From Muribaculaceae bacterium (lineage in GTDB: Bacteria > Bacteroidota > Bacteroidia > Bacteroidales > Muribaculaceae): DNA of 64,000 bases. The notes below the pieces were generated by a model, which saw nothing but the letters and a program-made list of their open reading frames with translations, did no database searches and was not told the DNA's origin. Made by a program: the position numbers and the translations under genes. Positions 16,444 through 24,672 of the stretch are shown piece by piece. The DNA is taken from assembly GCA_014867205.1 (NCBI GenBank), contig WGUO01000001.1, positions 1 through 64,000 of the forward strand, written 5' to 3'. Each line of letters begins with the position of its first letter. Within the stretch, counting starts at the first letter, position 1.

Positions 16444-17148
16444 TTAATCTCTAATCTTTAGTAATTGAATCAACGCGTCGAGGTCGACATCGGCAAGGTT
16501 GTCGACCAGCATGTCGGCGAATGGCTCAAGCATCGAGGCGGGGAGTGTCGTGGTCAGTCCGACCACGTATGCGCCGGCGGCGCGTCCGGCACGAACGCCC
16601 TGAGCCGAGTCCTCGAACACCACGCAGCGGCTCGGCCTTGCGCCGAGCAGTCTTGCGCCGAGCTGGTAGCCCTCGGGGTCGGGTTTCGAGCGGGTGATGC
16701 GGTCGGCAGTGACAATGTCGGTGAAATAACTTTCAAGTTCCGGTTGCTCCTCACGCAGGTGGCGCATCTTCATGTCGTTGCTGCTCGTGACGAGTACGGC
16801 ACCGAGACCGCGCCGACGCAACTCGGAGAGCATCTCAGCCGCACCTGGCAGCATCTCATAGCGCATCACCTGCTCCATGCTGTTCAGCGCGTCGGTGACT
16901 GCACCGTGAAGTTCCGGAGGGTAGTTCTTGCCGAGAATCTCGGGGAGAGTCTGGCCCTTGATCTTTATGGCGAAATCGTCGATTCCCGTAGGGTAGCGGC
17001 GATCAATCTCCTGCCAGATGCGGGTATATTCACTCTCGCTGTCGATAAGCACTCCGTCAAGATCAAACAGAAAACCGATGCGCTCGGTATTCGCGTGACA
17101 AGGCTCCATATTATTATTCTGGTTCATTCCGTAAGTGTCCATATCCAT
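16444..17148 (-). CDS. HAD-superfamily phosphatase/phosphomutase (beta-PGM-like)
   Basis: The 234-residue protein has all four HAD motifs: DLDGVLIDSE (nucleophile Asp near residue 29), VLVTSSN, the Lys in SKPDPEGY, and VFEDSAQGVRAGRAAG. The helical cap between motifs I and II places it in subfamily IA, close to beta-phosphoglucomutase and pseudouridine or sugar phosphatases. The substrate is not defined. A later ATG (16444-17106, at MEPCHANTERIG) is an alternative start. No operon partner is apparent. Confidence 0.85.
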   Translation of the reverse strand: MDMDTYGMNQNNNMEPCHANTERIGFLFDLDGVLIDSESEYTRIWQEIDRRYPTGIDDFAIKIKGQTLPEILGKNYPPELHGAVTDALNSMEQVMRYEMLPGAAEMLSELRRRGLGAVLVTSSNDMKMRHLREEQPELESYFTDIVTADRITRSKPDPEGYQLGARLLGARPSRCVVFEDSAQGVRAGRAAGAYVVGLTTTLPASMLEPFADMLVDNLADVDLDALIQLLKIRD

Positions 17149-17260
17149 AATAACGCGTAAGAGCCGATAATATTAACCCAGTCCGCTCATCATCCTTTTC
17201 AATTTCTGTGCCAGTTCCGCCACCTGTCCCGGTTTGAATCAACCTTATTTTGCGCTGAGT

Positions 17261-17292
17261 GTTGCAACTATTGAAATAAAGAAGTAAATTTG
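17261..17292 (+). promoter_or_regulatory. Promoter of the COG2509 gene
   Basis: GTTG at 17261-17264, one mismatch from TTTG, and TAAATTTG at 17285-17292 are 20 bases apart. The start codon follows by 30 bases. Confidence 0.6.
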
Positions 17293-17322
17293 TAGGTTGA
17301 AACATTAGAAGGAGTACAAAAG

Positions 17323-18897
17323 GTGATTCAGGACATATCAATGAGGGTTGAGCCGCGACAGGCGGCAGACATGACACGGCTTTCGCGCGAGGCGGCCCGC
17401 GCCGCGAATATCGCCGTCGAAGACATCAACGACCTGCGCGTCACGCGCCGCTCGGTTGACGCCCGCAAGCGTCCCGTAATGCTCAATCTCAATGTCCGTA
17501 TCGCTACCGGCGATGATCACGAGGTGGCTCCATTGCTTAATCCCGTCGACTATCAACCGCTGCCCGATGAGGCTCCACGCGTCATAATAGTAGGGGCCGG
17601 TCCCGCCGGTCTCTTCGGCGCGCTTGAGGCAATACGCCTCGGGCTTCGTCCGGTTCTGTTGGAGCGAGGCCGCGATGTCGATTCCCGCCGTCATGATATA
17701 GCCCGGATAAGCCGTGACAAAAAAATCAACCCAGTCTCTAATTACTGTTTCGGTGAGGGGGGAGCCGGAGCATACAGTGACGGCAAACTCTATACCCGAA
17801 GCAAAAAACGTGGTCCGAACGAGGAGGTATTGCAGATATTCGTTCAGCATGGGGCGTCGACCGACATACTTGTCGACGCTCATCCCCATATCGGTTCCGA
17901 CCGACTTCCGCATATCATAAAGGCTATGCGCGAGACAATACTTCGATGCGGCGGCGAGGTGCATTTCGAGACCTGTGTGACCGACCTTATCATTGAGAAT
18001 GACCGGGTAGCAGGCGTGCTGACCGACACCGGAGAGTTCCATGGAGAGGCCGTGATGCTTGCCACCGGCCACTCGGCCCACGATACATTCCGCGCCCTCC
18101 ACAAGTCGGGCGTCGAGATGAAACCGAAGGGAATTGCCGTCGGAGTGCGCCTCGAGCATCCGCAGCAACTGATTGACAGAATTCAGTATCATAATGCGTC
18201 GGGGAGGGGCAAATACCTTCCGGCCGCCGAGTATAGTTTCGTGACCCAGGCCGATGAAAGAGGAGTGTACTCGTTCTGCATGTGTCCCGGCGGAGTAGTG
18301 GTGCCCGCAGGGAGTTCCGAAGGCGAACTTGTCGTAAACGGGATGTCTGCCTCCGCGAGGTCGGGACGCTGGGCAAACTCGGGAATGGTAGTCGAGATTC
18401 GTCCGGGCGATTTCCCGGAATTCGCCGATGCCGGACCACTCGAGATGATGCACCTGCAGGAATCGCTCGAGAGAAAGATGTTTGCCGCAGCCAGCGAGAG
18501 CATCGTTGCTCCTGCTCAGCGTATGCTCGATTTTACTGAGGGTCGCATGTCGGCGACGTTGCCGGCCACCTCTTATGCCCCCGGTGTGAAGTCGGCCGAC
18601 TTCAACCAACTGCTGCCACCCTTTATCGCAAAGAGACTGGCGTCAGGATTCCGCGACTTCGGTCGCAAGGCACGGGGCTTTCTGACCAATGAGGCACTTA
18701 TGATAGGTCTGGAGTCACGGACATCATCACCAGTACAGATGGTCAGAGACCCCGAGAGTCTGCAGAGCATTTCGGTCGAGGGACTCTATCCAGCCGGCGA
18801 GGGAGCCGGCTACGCCGGTGGAATCGTGTCGGCAGCAGTAGACGGAATCCGCTGCATTCGCGCCGCCGCAGAGAAAATATCGGTTAATAAATCGTAA
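17323..18897 (+). CDS. FAD-dependent dehydrogenase of the COG2509 family
   Basis: The 524-residue protein begins with a short alpha-beta domain (residues 1-85, DLRVTRRSVDARKRP) and then a Rossmann FAD site, VIIVGAGPAGLFGALEAIRL, ending LLERG. Family signatures are NYCFGEGGAGAYSDGKLYTR, ATGHSAHDTF, and the C-terminal GLYPAGEGAGYAGGIVSAAVDG. The reaction is not established for this family. The GTG at 17323 is chosen because relatives begin with a similar IQxIxxRV strand. The ATG at 17341 would remove part of it. The gene is followed by tsaB after about 50 bases, probably on one transcript. Confidence 0.88.
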   Translation: MIQDISMRVEPRQAADMTRLSREAARAANIAVEDINDLRVTRRSVDARKRPVMLNLNVRIATGDDHEVAPLLNPVDYQPLPDEAPRVIIVGAGPAGLFGALEAIRLGLRPVLLERGRDVDSRRHDIARISRDKKINPVSNYCFGEGGAGAYSDGKLYTRSKKRGPNEEVLQIFVQHGASTDILVDAHPHIGSDRLPHIIKAMRETILRCGGEVHFETCVTDLIIENDRVAGVLTDTGEFHGEAVMLATGHSAHDTFRALHKSGVEMKPKGIAVGVRLEHPQQLIDRIQYHNASGRGKYLPAAEYSFVTQADERGVYSFCMCPGGVVVPAGSSEGELVVNGMSASARSGRWANSGMVVEIRPGDFPEFADAGPLEMMHLQESLERKMFAAASESIVAPAQRMLDFTEGRMSATLPATSYAPGVKSADFNQLLPPFIAKRLASGFRDFGRKARGFLTNEALMIGLESRTSSPVQMVRDPESLQSISVEGLYPAGEGAGYAGGIVSAAVDGIRCIRAAAEKISVNKS

Positions 18898-18946
18898 TGG
18901 ACAGAGGGCGATGGATTCGATTCATTGCCTGACATGGAAAAGAAAG

Positions 18947-19648
18947 ATGACAATACTTAACATAGAGACTTCAGGAAAGGTCTGCAGCGTTGCGCTGACC
19001 AAAGATATGACGCTTGAGATGCAGCTCGATGACAGCGAGGGCATGCAGCATGCCAATAAACTTGCGCCGTTTGTCGACCGTATTATGGAGGAGGTGACAC
19101 GCAAGGAGGACAAGCTTGACGCAGTGGCCGTGAGCATCGGTCCGGGCAGCTACACCGGACTGCGTATCGGCCTCTCCCTGGCCAAGGGTCTTGCATTCAG
19201 CCTCGGAGTGCCACTGATAGGCGTCGACACGCTCAAGATACTCGCCGTAAAGGCGATGTTCCGTACTATGGACTGGACCGGCGACGAGATACTCGTGCCG
19301 ATGATCGACGCGCGCCGCATGGAGGTATTCACCGCGCCCTATGACTTCGCGCTGAATCCTCTGGCTGAGCCTGGTCCGATGATACTCGACGAGAATTCTT
19401 TTGCCGAACTGCTCGATTCGGGCCGTCAGCTATATTTCTTCGGCGACGGCGCTGAGAAGGCCAAGAGTGTCATCAGACATGAGAACGCACACTGGATCGA
19501 CGGCCTGATGCCGCAGGCCAAGGATATGCTGGCTCTCTCGGAAAAGGCGATGCGCGAGCAGGATTTCATCGACATCGCGTATTCGACTCCCAGTTATCTG
19601 AAGGCTTACCAGACCACAACGCCCCGAAATCCGTTGAATAGGGTTTAA
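18947..19648 (+). CDS. tsaB: tRNA t6A biosynthesis protein TsaB
   Basis: TsaB is the non-catalytic partner of TsaD in forming threonylcarbamoyladenosine at A37 of ANN-decoding tRNAs. The protein starts MTILNIETSGKVCSVAL, the ASKHA-fold phosphate-1 strand, and has the family signature VSIGPGSYTGLRIGLSLAKGLA. At 233 residues it has the usual length. An upstream ATG at 18911 would add 12 residues with no family match. The stop codon abuts the heptamer repeat array. Confidence 0.95.
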   Translation: MTILNIETSGKVCSVALTKDMTLEMQLDDSEGMQHANKLAPFVDRIMEEVTRKEDKLDAVAVSIGPGSYTGLRIGLSLAKGLAFSLGVPLIGVDTLKILAVKAMFRTMDWTGDEILVPMIDARRMEVFTAPYDFALNPLAEPGPMILDENSFAELLDSGRQLYFFGDGAEKAKSVIRHENAHWIDGLMPQAKDMLALSEKAMREQDFIDIAYSTPSYLKAYQTTTPRNPLNRV

Positions 19649-19731
19649 GATGTTAGGTGTTGGATGTTAGGTGTTAGGTGTGAGGTGTTAGATGGTAGGT
19701 GTTAGGTGTTAGGTGTTAGATGTTAGGTGTT
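19648..19731. repeat. Twelve-unit heptamer repeat (AGGTGTT-like)
   Basis: Twelve consecutive seven-base units, seven of them exact AGGTGTT and the others differing by one or two bases (AGATGTT, GGATGTT, AGGTGTG, AGATGGT). The array begins at the last base of the tsaB stop codon. It is the same unit and strand as at 16341. Confidence 0.9.
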
Positions 19732-19788
19732 AGGGAATTCGGGGATTACACATTTATCATTCATCATTTATAATTGATCATTATAAAA

Positions 19789-20382
19789 ATGCTACCATAT
19801 AATACAGACATGGAACCGGTGCTTCTGCCGGAGTATGGCCGGAACATACAGGGCCTCGTAGATTACTGTGTACAGATTCCCGACCGCAATGAGCGCACAG
19901 ATTGTGCCTACGCGATTGTGGAGACAATGGCGGGGCTCTTCCCCGAGCTTGTAGGCGAGAACAACGACTATTCCAAGATCTGGGACCAGGTCAACATCAT
20001 GTCGCGGTTCGAACTTGACGTAGACTTCCCTTGTGAGGTCATTACCGCCGAGAAGATGAATCCGCGACCCGACAAGATTCCCTACACTGCCTCCGACATA
20101 AAGTTCCGTCATTATGGCAAGAACATCGAGAAGATGATACAGACTGTGGCACTGCTTGAGGATGGCGAGGAGAAAGACCTGCTCGTCTCCATGATAGCCC
20201 ACCACATGAAGAAACTCATGCTTCAGCACAACAAGGAGGGTGTCGACGACGCGAAGATACTCCGCGACCTATCGCTCTACTCTGGAGGCCGAATCAATCT
20301 CGATCCGGACACATATCTTCTGCACGAGTATAAGGAGGTTCCCATGCCCCAGCCCAATAACAAGAAAAAGAAAAGAAAATGA
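19789..20382 (+). CDS. DUF4290 protein
   Basis: The 197-residue protein matches DUF4290, a family restricted to Bacteroidetes and usually upstream of murA. It starts MLPYNTDMEPVLLPEYGRNI and has the conserved DRNERTDCAYAIVETMAGLFPE. The body is helical and acidic, the tail basic (NNKKKKRK). Function is unknown. Its stop overlaps the murA start by 4 bases (ATGA), so the two are probably translated together. Confidence 0.9.
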   Translation: MLPYNTDMEPVLLPEYGRNIQGLVDYCVQIPDRNERTDCAYAIVETMAGLFPELVGENNDYSKIWDQVNIMSRFELDVDFPCEVITAEKMNPRPDKIPYTASDIKFRHYGKNIEKMIQTVALLEDGEEKDLLVSMIAHHMKKLMLQHNKEGVDDAKILRDLSLYSGGRINLDPDTYLLHEYKEVPMPQPNNKKKKRK

Positions 20383-21695
20383 GCAGTTTCATTGTCGAGG
20401 GTGGACACGCCCTGAGCGGAGAGATAAATGTGAAGGGTGCCAAGAACGAGGCCCTCGAGGTTATCTGCGCCACACTGCTAACGCCCGAGAAGGTTGTCAT
20501 TTCCAATCTGCCGCAGATCTCGGATGTTCGCAATCTTATCAACCTGCTGGGCGAAATGGGTGTAAAGGTGCGCTATATCACACCATCGGAGGTTGAGTTT
20601 CAGGCAGACGACATTGATCTCGCCTACATCACGAGTGAGAAATACCGCAAGAAGGCAGAGTCTCTGCGCGGCTCTGTAATGGTGATGGGACCGCTTGTGG
20701 CGCGGTTTGGCAAGGCGGTCATGCCCAGGCCGGGTGGCGACAAGATAGGGCGCCGCCGCCTTGACACGCATTTCGTAGGTCTTCAGAACCTCGGCGCGTC
20801 GTTCAACTACAATTCGGAGACGCACACCTATCATATAGATGCTCCGGCAGACGGACTCAAAGGGTGCTATATGTTGCTCGATGAGGCCTCGGTGACCGGT
20901 ACGGCGAATATTGTCATGGCTGCGGTGCTGGCGCATGGTGTCACCACGGTCTACAACGCGGCGTGCGAGCCATATATACAGCAGTTATGCCGCATGCTGG
21001 TCCGCATGGGCGCAAAAATAGATGGTATCGGCTCGAACCTGCTGCGCATCACCGGAGTCGACCGGCTCGGCGGCACAAGACACACCCTTATCCCGGACAT
21101 GATTGAGGTTGGAAGCTTCATCGGCATGGCAGCCATGACGGGCTCAAATCTTCTGCTCAAGAATGTCGGAGTGGCAGACCTCGGCATGATGCCCACGGCG
21201 TTCGAGCGTATCGGTGTAAACCTGCAGATCGAGGGCGACGATATCCGAATCGACCAGAAAGAGATATACCGTATCGACGAGTTTATTGACGGATCAATCA
21301 TGACGATAGCCGATGCCCCGTGGCCGGGCCTGTCGCCAGACCTGCTGAGCATTTTCCTTGTGGTCGCCACGCAGGCCGCCGGCTCGGTGATCATACACCA
21401 GAAGATGTTCGAGAGCCGCCTATTCTTCGTAGACAAACTTCTCGACATGGGCGCACGCGTGATACTCTGCGACCCCCACAGGGCCGTTGTGATCGGCGCC
21501 GGCAAATTCAACTGCCTCCGTGCGACCGATATGGTCTCGCCCGATATACGTGCCGGCATAGCGATGCTTATAGCCGCCATGGGTGCCCGTGGAACAAGCC
21601 GCATACAGAACATCAACCAGATTGACCGCGGTTATGAAAACATTGACAGCCGGCTCAACAAATTAGGCGCTAAAATCATTAGAATAGAAGAATAA
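20379..21695 (+). CDS. murA: UDP-N-acetylglucosamine 1-carboxyvinyltransferase
   Basis: MurA performs the first committed step of peptidoglycan synthesis, adding enolpyruvate to UDP-GlcNAc. The 438 residues show VKGAKNEALEVICATLLT (Lys-Asn substrate site), RGSVMVMGPLVARF, and GGDKIGRRRLDTHFVGL. At the position of the E. coli active-site Cys115 there is Asp121 (PGGDKIG). This variant keeps activity but is not alkylated by fosfomycin. It occurs in mycobacteria and chlamydiae and, as I recall, is usual in Bacteroidetes. The start overlaps DUF4290. Confidence 0.97.
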   Translation: MSSFIVEGGHALSGEINVKGAKNEALEVICATLLTPEKVVISNLPQISDVRNLINLLGEMGVKVRYITPSEVEFQADDIDLAYITSEKYRKKAESLRGSVMVMGPLVARFGKAVMPRPGGDKIGRRRLDTHFVGLQNLGASFNYNSETHTYHIDAPADGLKGCYMLLDEASVTGTANIVMAAVLAHGVTTVYNAACEPYIQQLCRMLVRMGAKIDGIGSNLLRITGVDRLGGTRHTLIPDMIEVGSFIGMAAMTGSNLLLKNVGVADLGMMPTAFERIGVNLQIEGDDIRIDQKEIYRIDEFIDGSIMTIADAPWPGLSPDLLSIFLVVATQAAGSVIIHQKMFESRLFFVDKLLDMGARVILCDPHRAVVIGAGKFNCLRATDMVSPDIRAGIAMLIAAMGARGTSRIQNINQIDRGYENIDSRLNKLGAKIIRIEE

Positions 21696-21705
21696 TCAGA
21701 CTTCA

Positions 21706-22251
21706 ATGATAAAGAAAGAGGAAATAGTAGAGATTGGGAAGTTTCAGAAGACCCATGCGTTGCGCGGGGAACTCAATGCGATTCTCGATATCGATGGCGA
21801 TTATGCTGCCGACGGTCATCCGCTCATAGTGGAGGTCGACGGTATATTCGTGCCATTCTATGCTGAGTCAGTCCGCCCGAAGGGATCTGAGTCCTATCTG
21901 ATCAAACTTAAGGATGTCGACACGCAGGAGAAGGCCCGGGAGTTTGTCAACAAGGCAGTCTATGGGCTGCGCGCCGACCTGATGGAGTATTATGATGACC
22001 CGGACATGGAGGTAACGGCCGATTTCGTCGACTTCCGAATAGTCGACAGCAATCTCGGCGAGATCGGACGTATAACCGATATTGACGATTCCACGGCCAA
22101 TGTGCTCTTTGTGGTCGAGACGCCTGAGGGTGAAACCATATATGTGCCGGTGGCCGAGGAGTTTATCAATGCCGTTGACGACGAGCGTCAGGTGATAGAG
22201 ACTACTCTTCCCGACGGACTTGTAACCTTAAATAAGAAGAAAGATGAGTGA
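21706..22251 (+). CDS. rimM: Ribosome maturation factor RimM
   Basis: RimM binds S19 and helps mature the head of the 30S subunit. The 181-residue protein has the N-terminal barrel (EIGKFQKTHALRGELNAI, with the family's HGLRGE-like stretch) and a PRC-barrel C-terminal domain (VDSNLGEIGRITDI, ETIYVPVAEEFI). It lies 10 bases after murA and overlaps the next gene by 8 bases. Confidence 0.95.
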   Translation: MIKKEEIVEIGKFQKTHALRGELNAILDIDGDYAADGHPLIVEVDGIFVPFYAESVRPKGSESYLIKLKDVDTQEKAREFVNKAVYGLRADLMEYYDDPDMEVTADFVDFRIVDSNLGEIGRITDIDDSTANVLFVVETPEGETIYVPVAEEFINAVDDERQVIETTLPDGLVTLNKKKDE

Positions 22252-22561
22252 GTTGACAAAATTTGATGAGGACCAGGCCATAGAGTTCATCAGAAAGACA
22301 CTGTCGGAGACTCAGAACCAGCAGGTCAGTGACGATGAGATACTGTATGTGATCGACTGCATCTGGGACTGGTATGAGAAAAACGGATATCTGGAGATAA
22401 ACGCAGATGTGACCGACGAGGAGGAGATGGATGTCGAAGGCCTTGTCAGATATGTTCAGAAGGAACTTCGCCGCGCCAAGGAATTCGTGATGGTTCCCGA
22501 GGATGTGGAGGCTATAGTTAAGGGAGAACTGCAGTATGAGGAGTCGATTGAAGATTTTTAG
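22244..22561 (+). CDS. Conserved small acidic protein, function unknown
   Basis: The 105-residue protein is very acidic and helical (DEDQAIEFIRKTLSE, SDDEILYVIDCIWDWYEKNG, VEGLVRYVQKELRRA). It has no signal peptide and no domain that I can name. It overlaps rimM by 8 bases and the OmpA gene by 26. Such overlaps on both sides argue that it is a real, coupled gene. Confidence 0.8.
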   Translation: MSELTKFDEDQAIEFIRKTLSETQNQQVSDDEILYVIDCIWDWYEKNGYLEINADVTDEEEMDVEGLVRYVQKELRRAKEFVMVPEDVEAIVKGELQYEESIEDF

Positions 22562-23291
22562 CCTCTGCGCGGCCGGTATCCTCGCATGTTCAGCGTTTGC
22601 CACGGCTCAGAACCGAATGACGTTCCGTGTCGGCGGCGAGGCTGTGAAGGGAGTGCCGGCCAAGGAGACTCAGTCTGCGAAAAGCGCGCAGAACATCAAG
22701 GCGCAGGCTAACAAGCAGGCTGAGATTGCCGAGGATCTTGATGAACTCAACTTCATCGAGATGGTGAATTCCGTACCGCTTGACAACAAGAGCGCCCAGC
22801 TTATCCGTAAATTTCAGGAGAAGGAGGGACGCAACCGTCTTTTCAGCCGCGAGTACAATTCCAAGAATAACTGCACGGTCGAGACATTCCGCAATAAGGA
22901 GGTTCTGCTGATCACTATTCCTGCGGCCAGTCTCTTCGCGCCCAACGACACTGTGCTGAGGCCCGAGGCTGCCTCGTTGCTGTCACCTCTCAAACGCTAT
23001 CTGCGTGAGCCGGACATGTATCGCGTGCTGATGGTGATGCATACCGACAACACTGGCTCGCAACTCTATCGCGACAATCTGACCGAGGAACGCTCCAAGG
23101 CAGTCTTCGACTGGTTTGCCGATCAGGGGGCCGACACCAACTACCTGTTCCCCTATGCCTTCGGAGATGACATGCCGCTTGTGCAGAACAACTCTATGAG
23201 CAACCGCGAGCGTAACCGCCGTCTTGAGGTTTACCTCGTGCCGGGCAAGAAGATGCTTGACCAGGCAAAGAAGGGCAGGATAGTTTTCTGA
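22536..23291 (+). CDS. OmpA-family protein with signal peptide
   Basis: Residues 1-24 are a signal peptide ending ATAQ. Residues 125-245 form an OmpA-like peptidoglycan-binding domain: ASLFAPNDTVLRPEAASLL, VMHTDNTGSQLYRDNLTEERSKAVFDW, and SNRERNRRLEVYL with the NRRLE motif typical of OmpA. There is no beta-barrel, so it is probably periplasmic and tethers the outer membrane or a complex to the wall. It ends the DUF4290-murA-rimM operon and is followed by a bidirectional terminator. Confidence 0.88.
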   Translation: MRSRLKIFSLCAAGILACSAFATAQNRMTFRVGGEAVKGVPAKETQSAKSAQNIKAQANKQAEIAEDLDELNFIEMVNSVPLDNKSAQLIRKFQEKEGRNRLFSREYNSKNNCTVETFRNKEVLLITIPAASLFAPNDTVLRPEAASLLSPLKRYLREPDMYRVLMVMHTDNTGSQLYRDNLTEERSKAVFDWFADQGADTNYLFPYAFGDDMPLVQNNSMSNRERNRRLEVYLVPGKKMLDQAKKGRIVF

Positions 23292-23315
23292 TAAAGCAGC
23301 CTAAACATAACAAAA

Positions 23316-23350
23316 TTCCCGCGTCAATGGTCAGACCATTAACGCGGGAA
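23316..23350. terminator. Bidirectional terminator between the OmpA and MFS genes
   Basis: TTCCCGCGT and ACGCGGGAA flank an inner AATGGTC-A-GACCATT pair, giving a nearly perfect 17-pair hairpin. AAAA precedes and CTTTGT follows. The two flanking genes converge on it. Confidence 0.85.
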
Positions 23351-23384
23351 CTTTGTATTGAATGGCATATCTGCGGCCGGGAGC

Positions 23385-24596
23385 CTATTGGTCGAGGCGA
23401 CGGCACTTGAAGAAGTATTGCGTGGCGAAGATGAAAAGCAACGCCCCGGCGCACTGCAGGGCCGCGACCACCCAGAACGCCGCATAATAACTTATATAGG
23501 CGGTGATGAAGCCTCCCAACAGTATGCCGATTCCCATGCCTAAATCCCAGGAGATAAGTATCGAGGAGTTGGCTGTGCCGCGCTGGTCATGTCGCGCCAT
23601 GCTGATGAACATGTTGAGGAACGCAGGATACATCTGGCCGTTGCCCAGACCGATGAGCAGGGCAGAGGTGTAGAATGTCCATTCACCCCAGGCCGTGGCG
23701 AACAGTGAGTAGCCGACCAGTGAGATCAGCACTCCGCGAAGACAGTTCTCCGTCAGACGCCCCTTGCGAAGCGACTTTGACCCGAAAAGCCGGGATATCA
23801 TAAGGCCCGCGCTTAGCAGGAGGAAGAAGATGCCTGTTCCGTCGGTGATGTCGAGCATCTCCTTGCCGTAGATTGCCACGTAATTGCTCATCACACCCCA
23901 GCACATCCCGAAAAGCGATATATTGACCGCCATAAGCCATGCGCGGTTCAGAAAGAAGTGGTCAAGGCTCAGTTTTGGCTTGCCCGGGACAGGCTCGCGT
24001 TGAGGCAGCCGTATGCGGCTTGAGCAGAAAAAGCCGATTCCCGACAGCACGAGCGATATCCAGAACAGCAGGGTGAAATTATCCGTGGCGTTGTAGATGT
24101 AGATACCTGCTGTGGGGGCTATGGCCATGGCCAGGTTGTTGCTCAGGCCATAGAAGCCTATTCCCTCGTTTCGGCGCGACGAGGGCAGCACATCGATGGC
24201 CACAGTGCTGTTGGCGACTGTCGAGGCTCCGAAAGGTATGCCGTGGACCGTACGCACGATTGCGAACATGAGCAGTGTCGACGCGCCGATATAACCCGCA
24301 AAGCAGATGAAGAAAACGAAGAAACATATCATAAGAACCTTCTTTCGGTTGAAGGTATCGACAATAAATCCGCTGAAAGGCCTGACGAGCAGTGTCGCCA
24401 CAACATATCCTGACAGCACGATGCCGATTATGTCCTTGTCGGCCCTGAACTGGCTGTCAAGATAGATGGGCAGCAGCGGGGTCAGGAGGTAGAAGGCGAA
24501 GAAGAGCAGGAAATTACACGTCATCACCTTCAGATACTCTCTGTTCCAAAGCCGTTCGGAGGATTCCGTGGCTACGCCTGAGGTATTCTTTCGCAT
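23385..24596 (-). CDS. Major facilitator superfamily transporter
   Basis: The 403-residue protein has twelve predicted membrane segments and the MFS loop 2-3 motif in the form GYVVATLLVRPFSGFIVDTFNRKKV (cited in parts: GYVVATLLVRPFSG, DTFNRKKV). It also has VRTVHGIPFGAS in segment 4-5. It resembles Bacteroidales drug or metabolite exporters of the YceL/arabinose-efflux group. The substrate cannot be inferred. Confidence 0.88.
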   Translation of the reverse strand: MRKNTSGVATESSERLWNREYLKVMTCNFLLFFAFYLLTPLLPIYLDSQFRADKDIIGIVLSGYVVATLLVRPFSGFIVDTFNRKKVLMICFFVFFICFAGYIGASTLLMFAIVRTVHGIPFGASTVANSTVAIDVLPSSRRNEGIGFYGLSNNLAMAIAPTAGIYIYNATDNFTLLFWISLVLSGIGFFCSSRIRLPQREPVPGKPKLSLDHFFLNRAWLMAVNISLFGMCWGVMSNYVAIYGKEMLDITDGTGIFFLLLSAGLMISRLFGSKSLRKGRLTENCLRGVLISLVGYSLFATAWGEWTFYTSALLIGLGNGQMYPAFLNMFISMARHDQRGTANSSILISWDLGMGIGILLGGFITAYISYYAAFWVVAALQCAGALLFIFATQYFFKCRRLDQ

Positions 24597-24610
24597 GCTA
24601 TTTGGTTATA

Positions 24611-24651
24611 TTTTCACGGCGTGAATGGTCTTGCCATTCACGCCGTGAAAA
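24611..24651 (-). terminator. Perfect 18-pair terminator after the TPR gene
   Basis: TTTTCACGGCGTGAATGG and its exact complement flank the loop TCTTG. On the minus strand the stem ends in TTTT and continues AACC. It lies 21 bases after the TPR gene's stop and just before the MFS start, so it separates the two. Confidence 0.85.
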
Positions 24652-24672
24652 GTTGATTGTCGGAATATCCGA

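Noticed and set aside
17297..17306. GGTTGAAAC as a second repeat-like motif
   Set aside because: Too short, with no upstream palindrome and no guide match to nearby genes.
17338..18609. Long open frame on the minus strand, 423 codons
   Set aside because: It is the shadow of the GC-rich COG2509 gene, which has clear FAD motifs; the minus frame has none.
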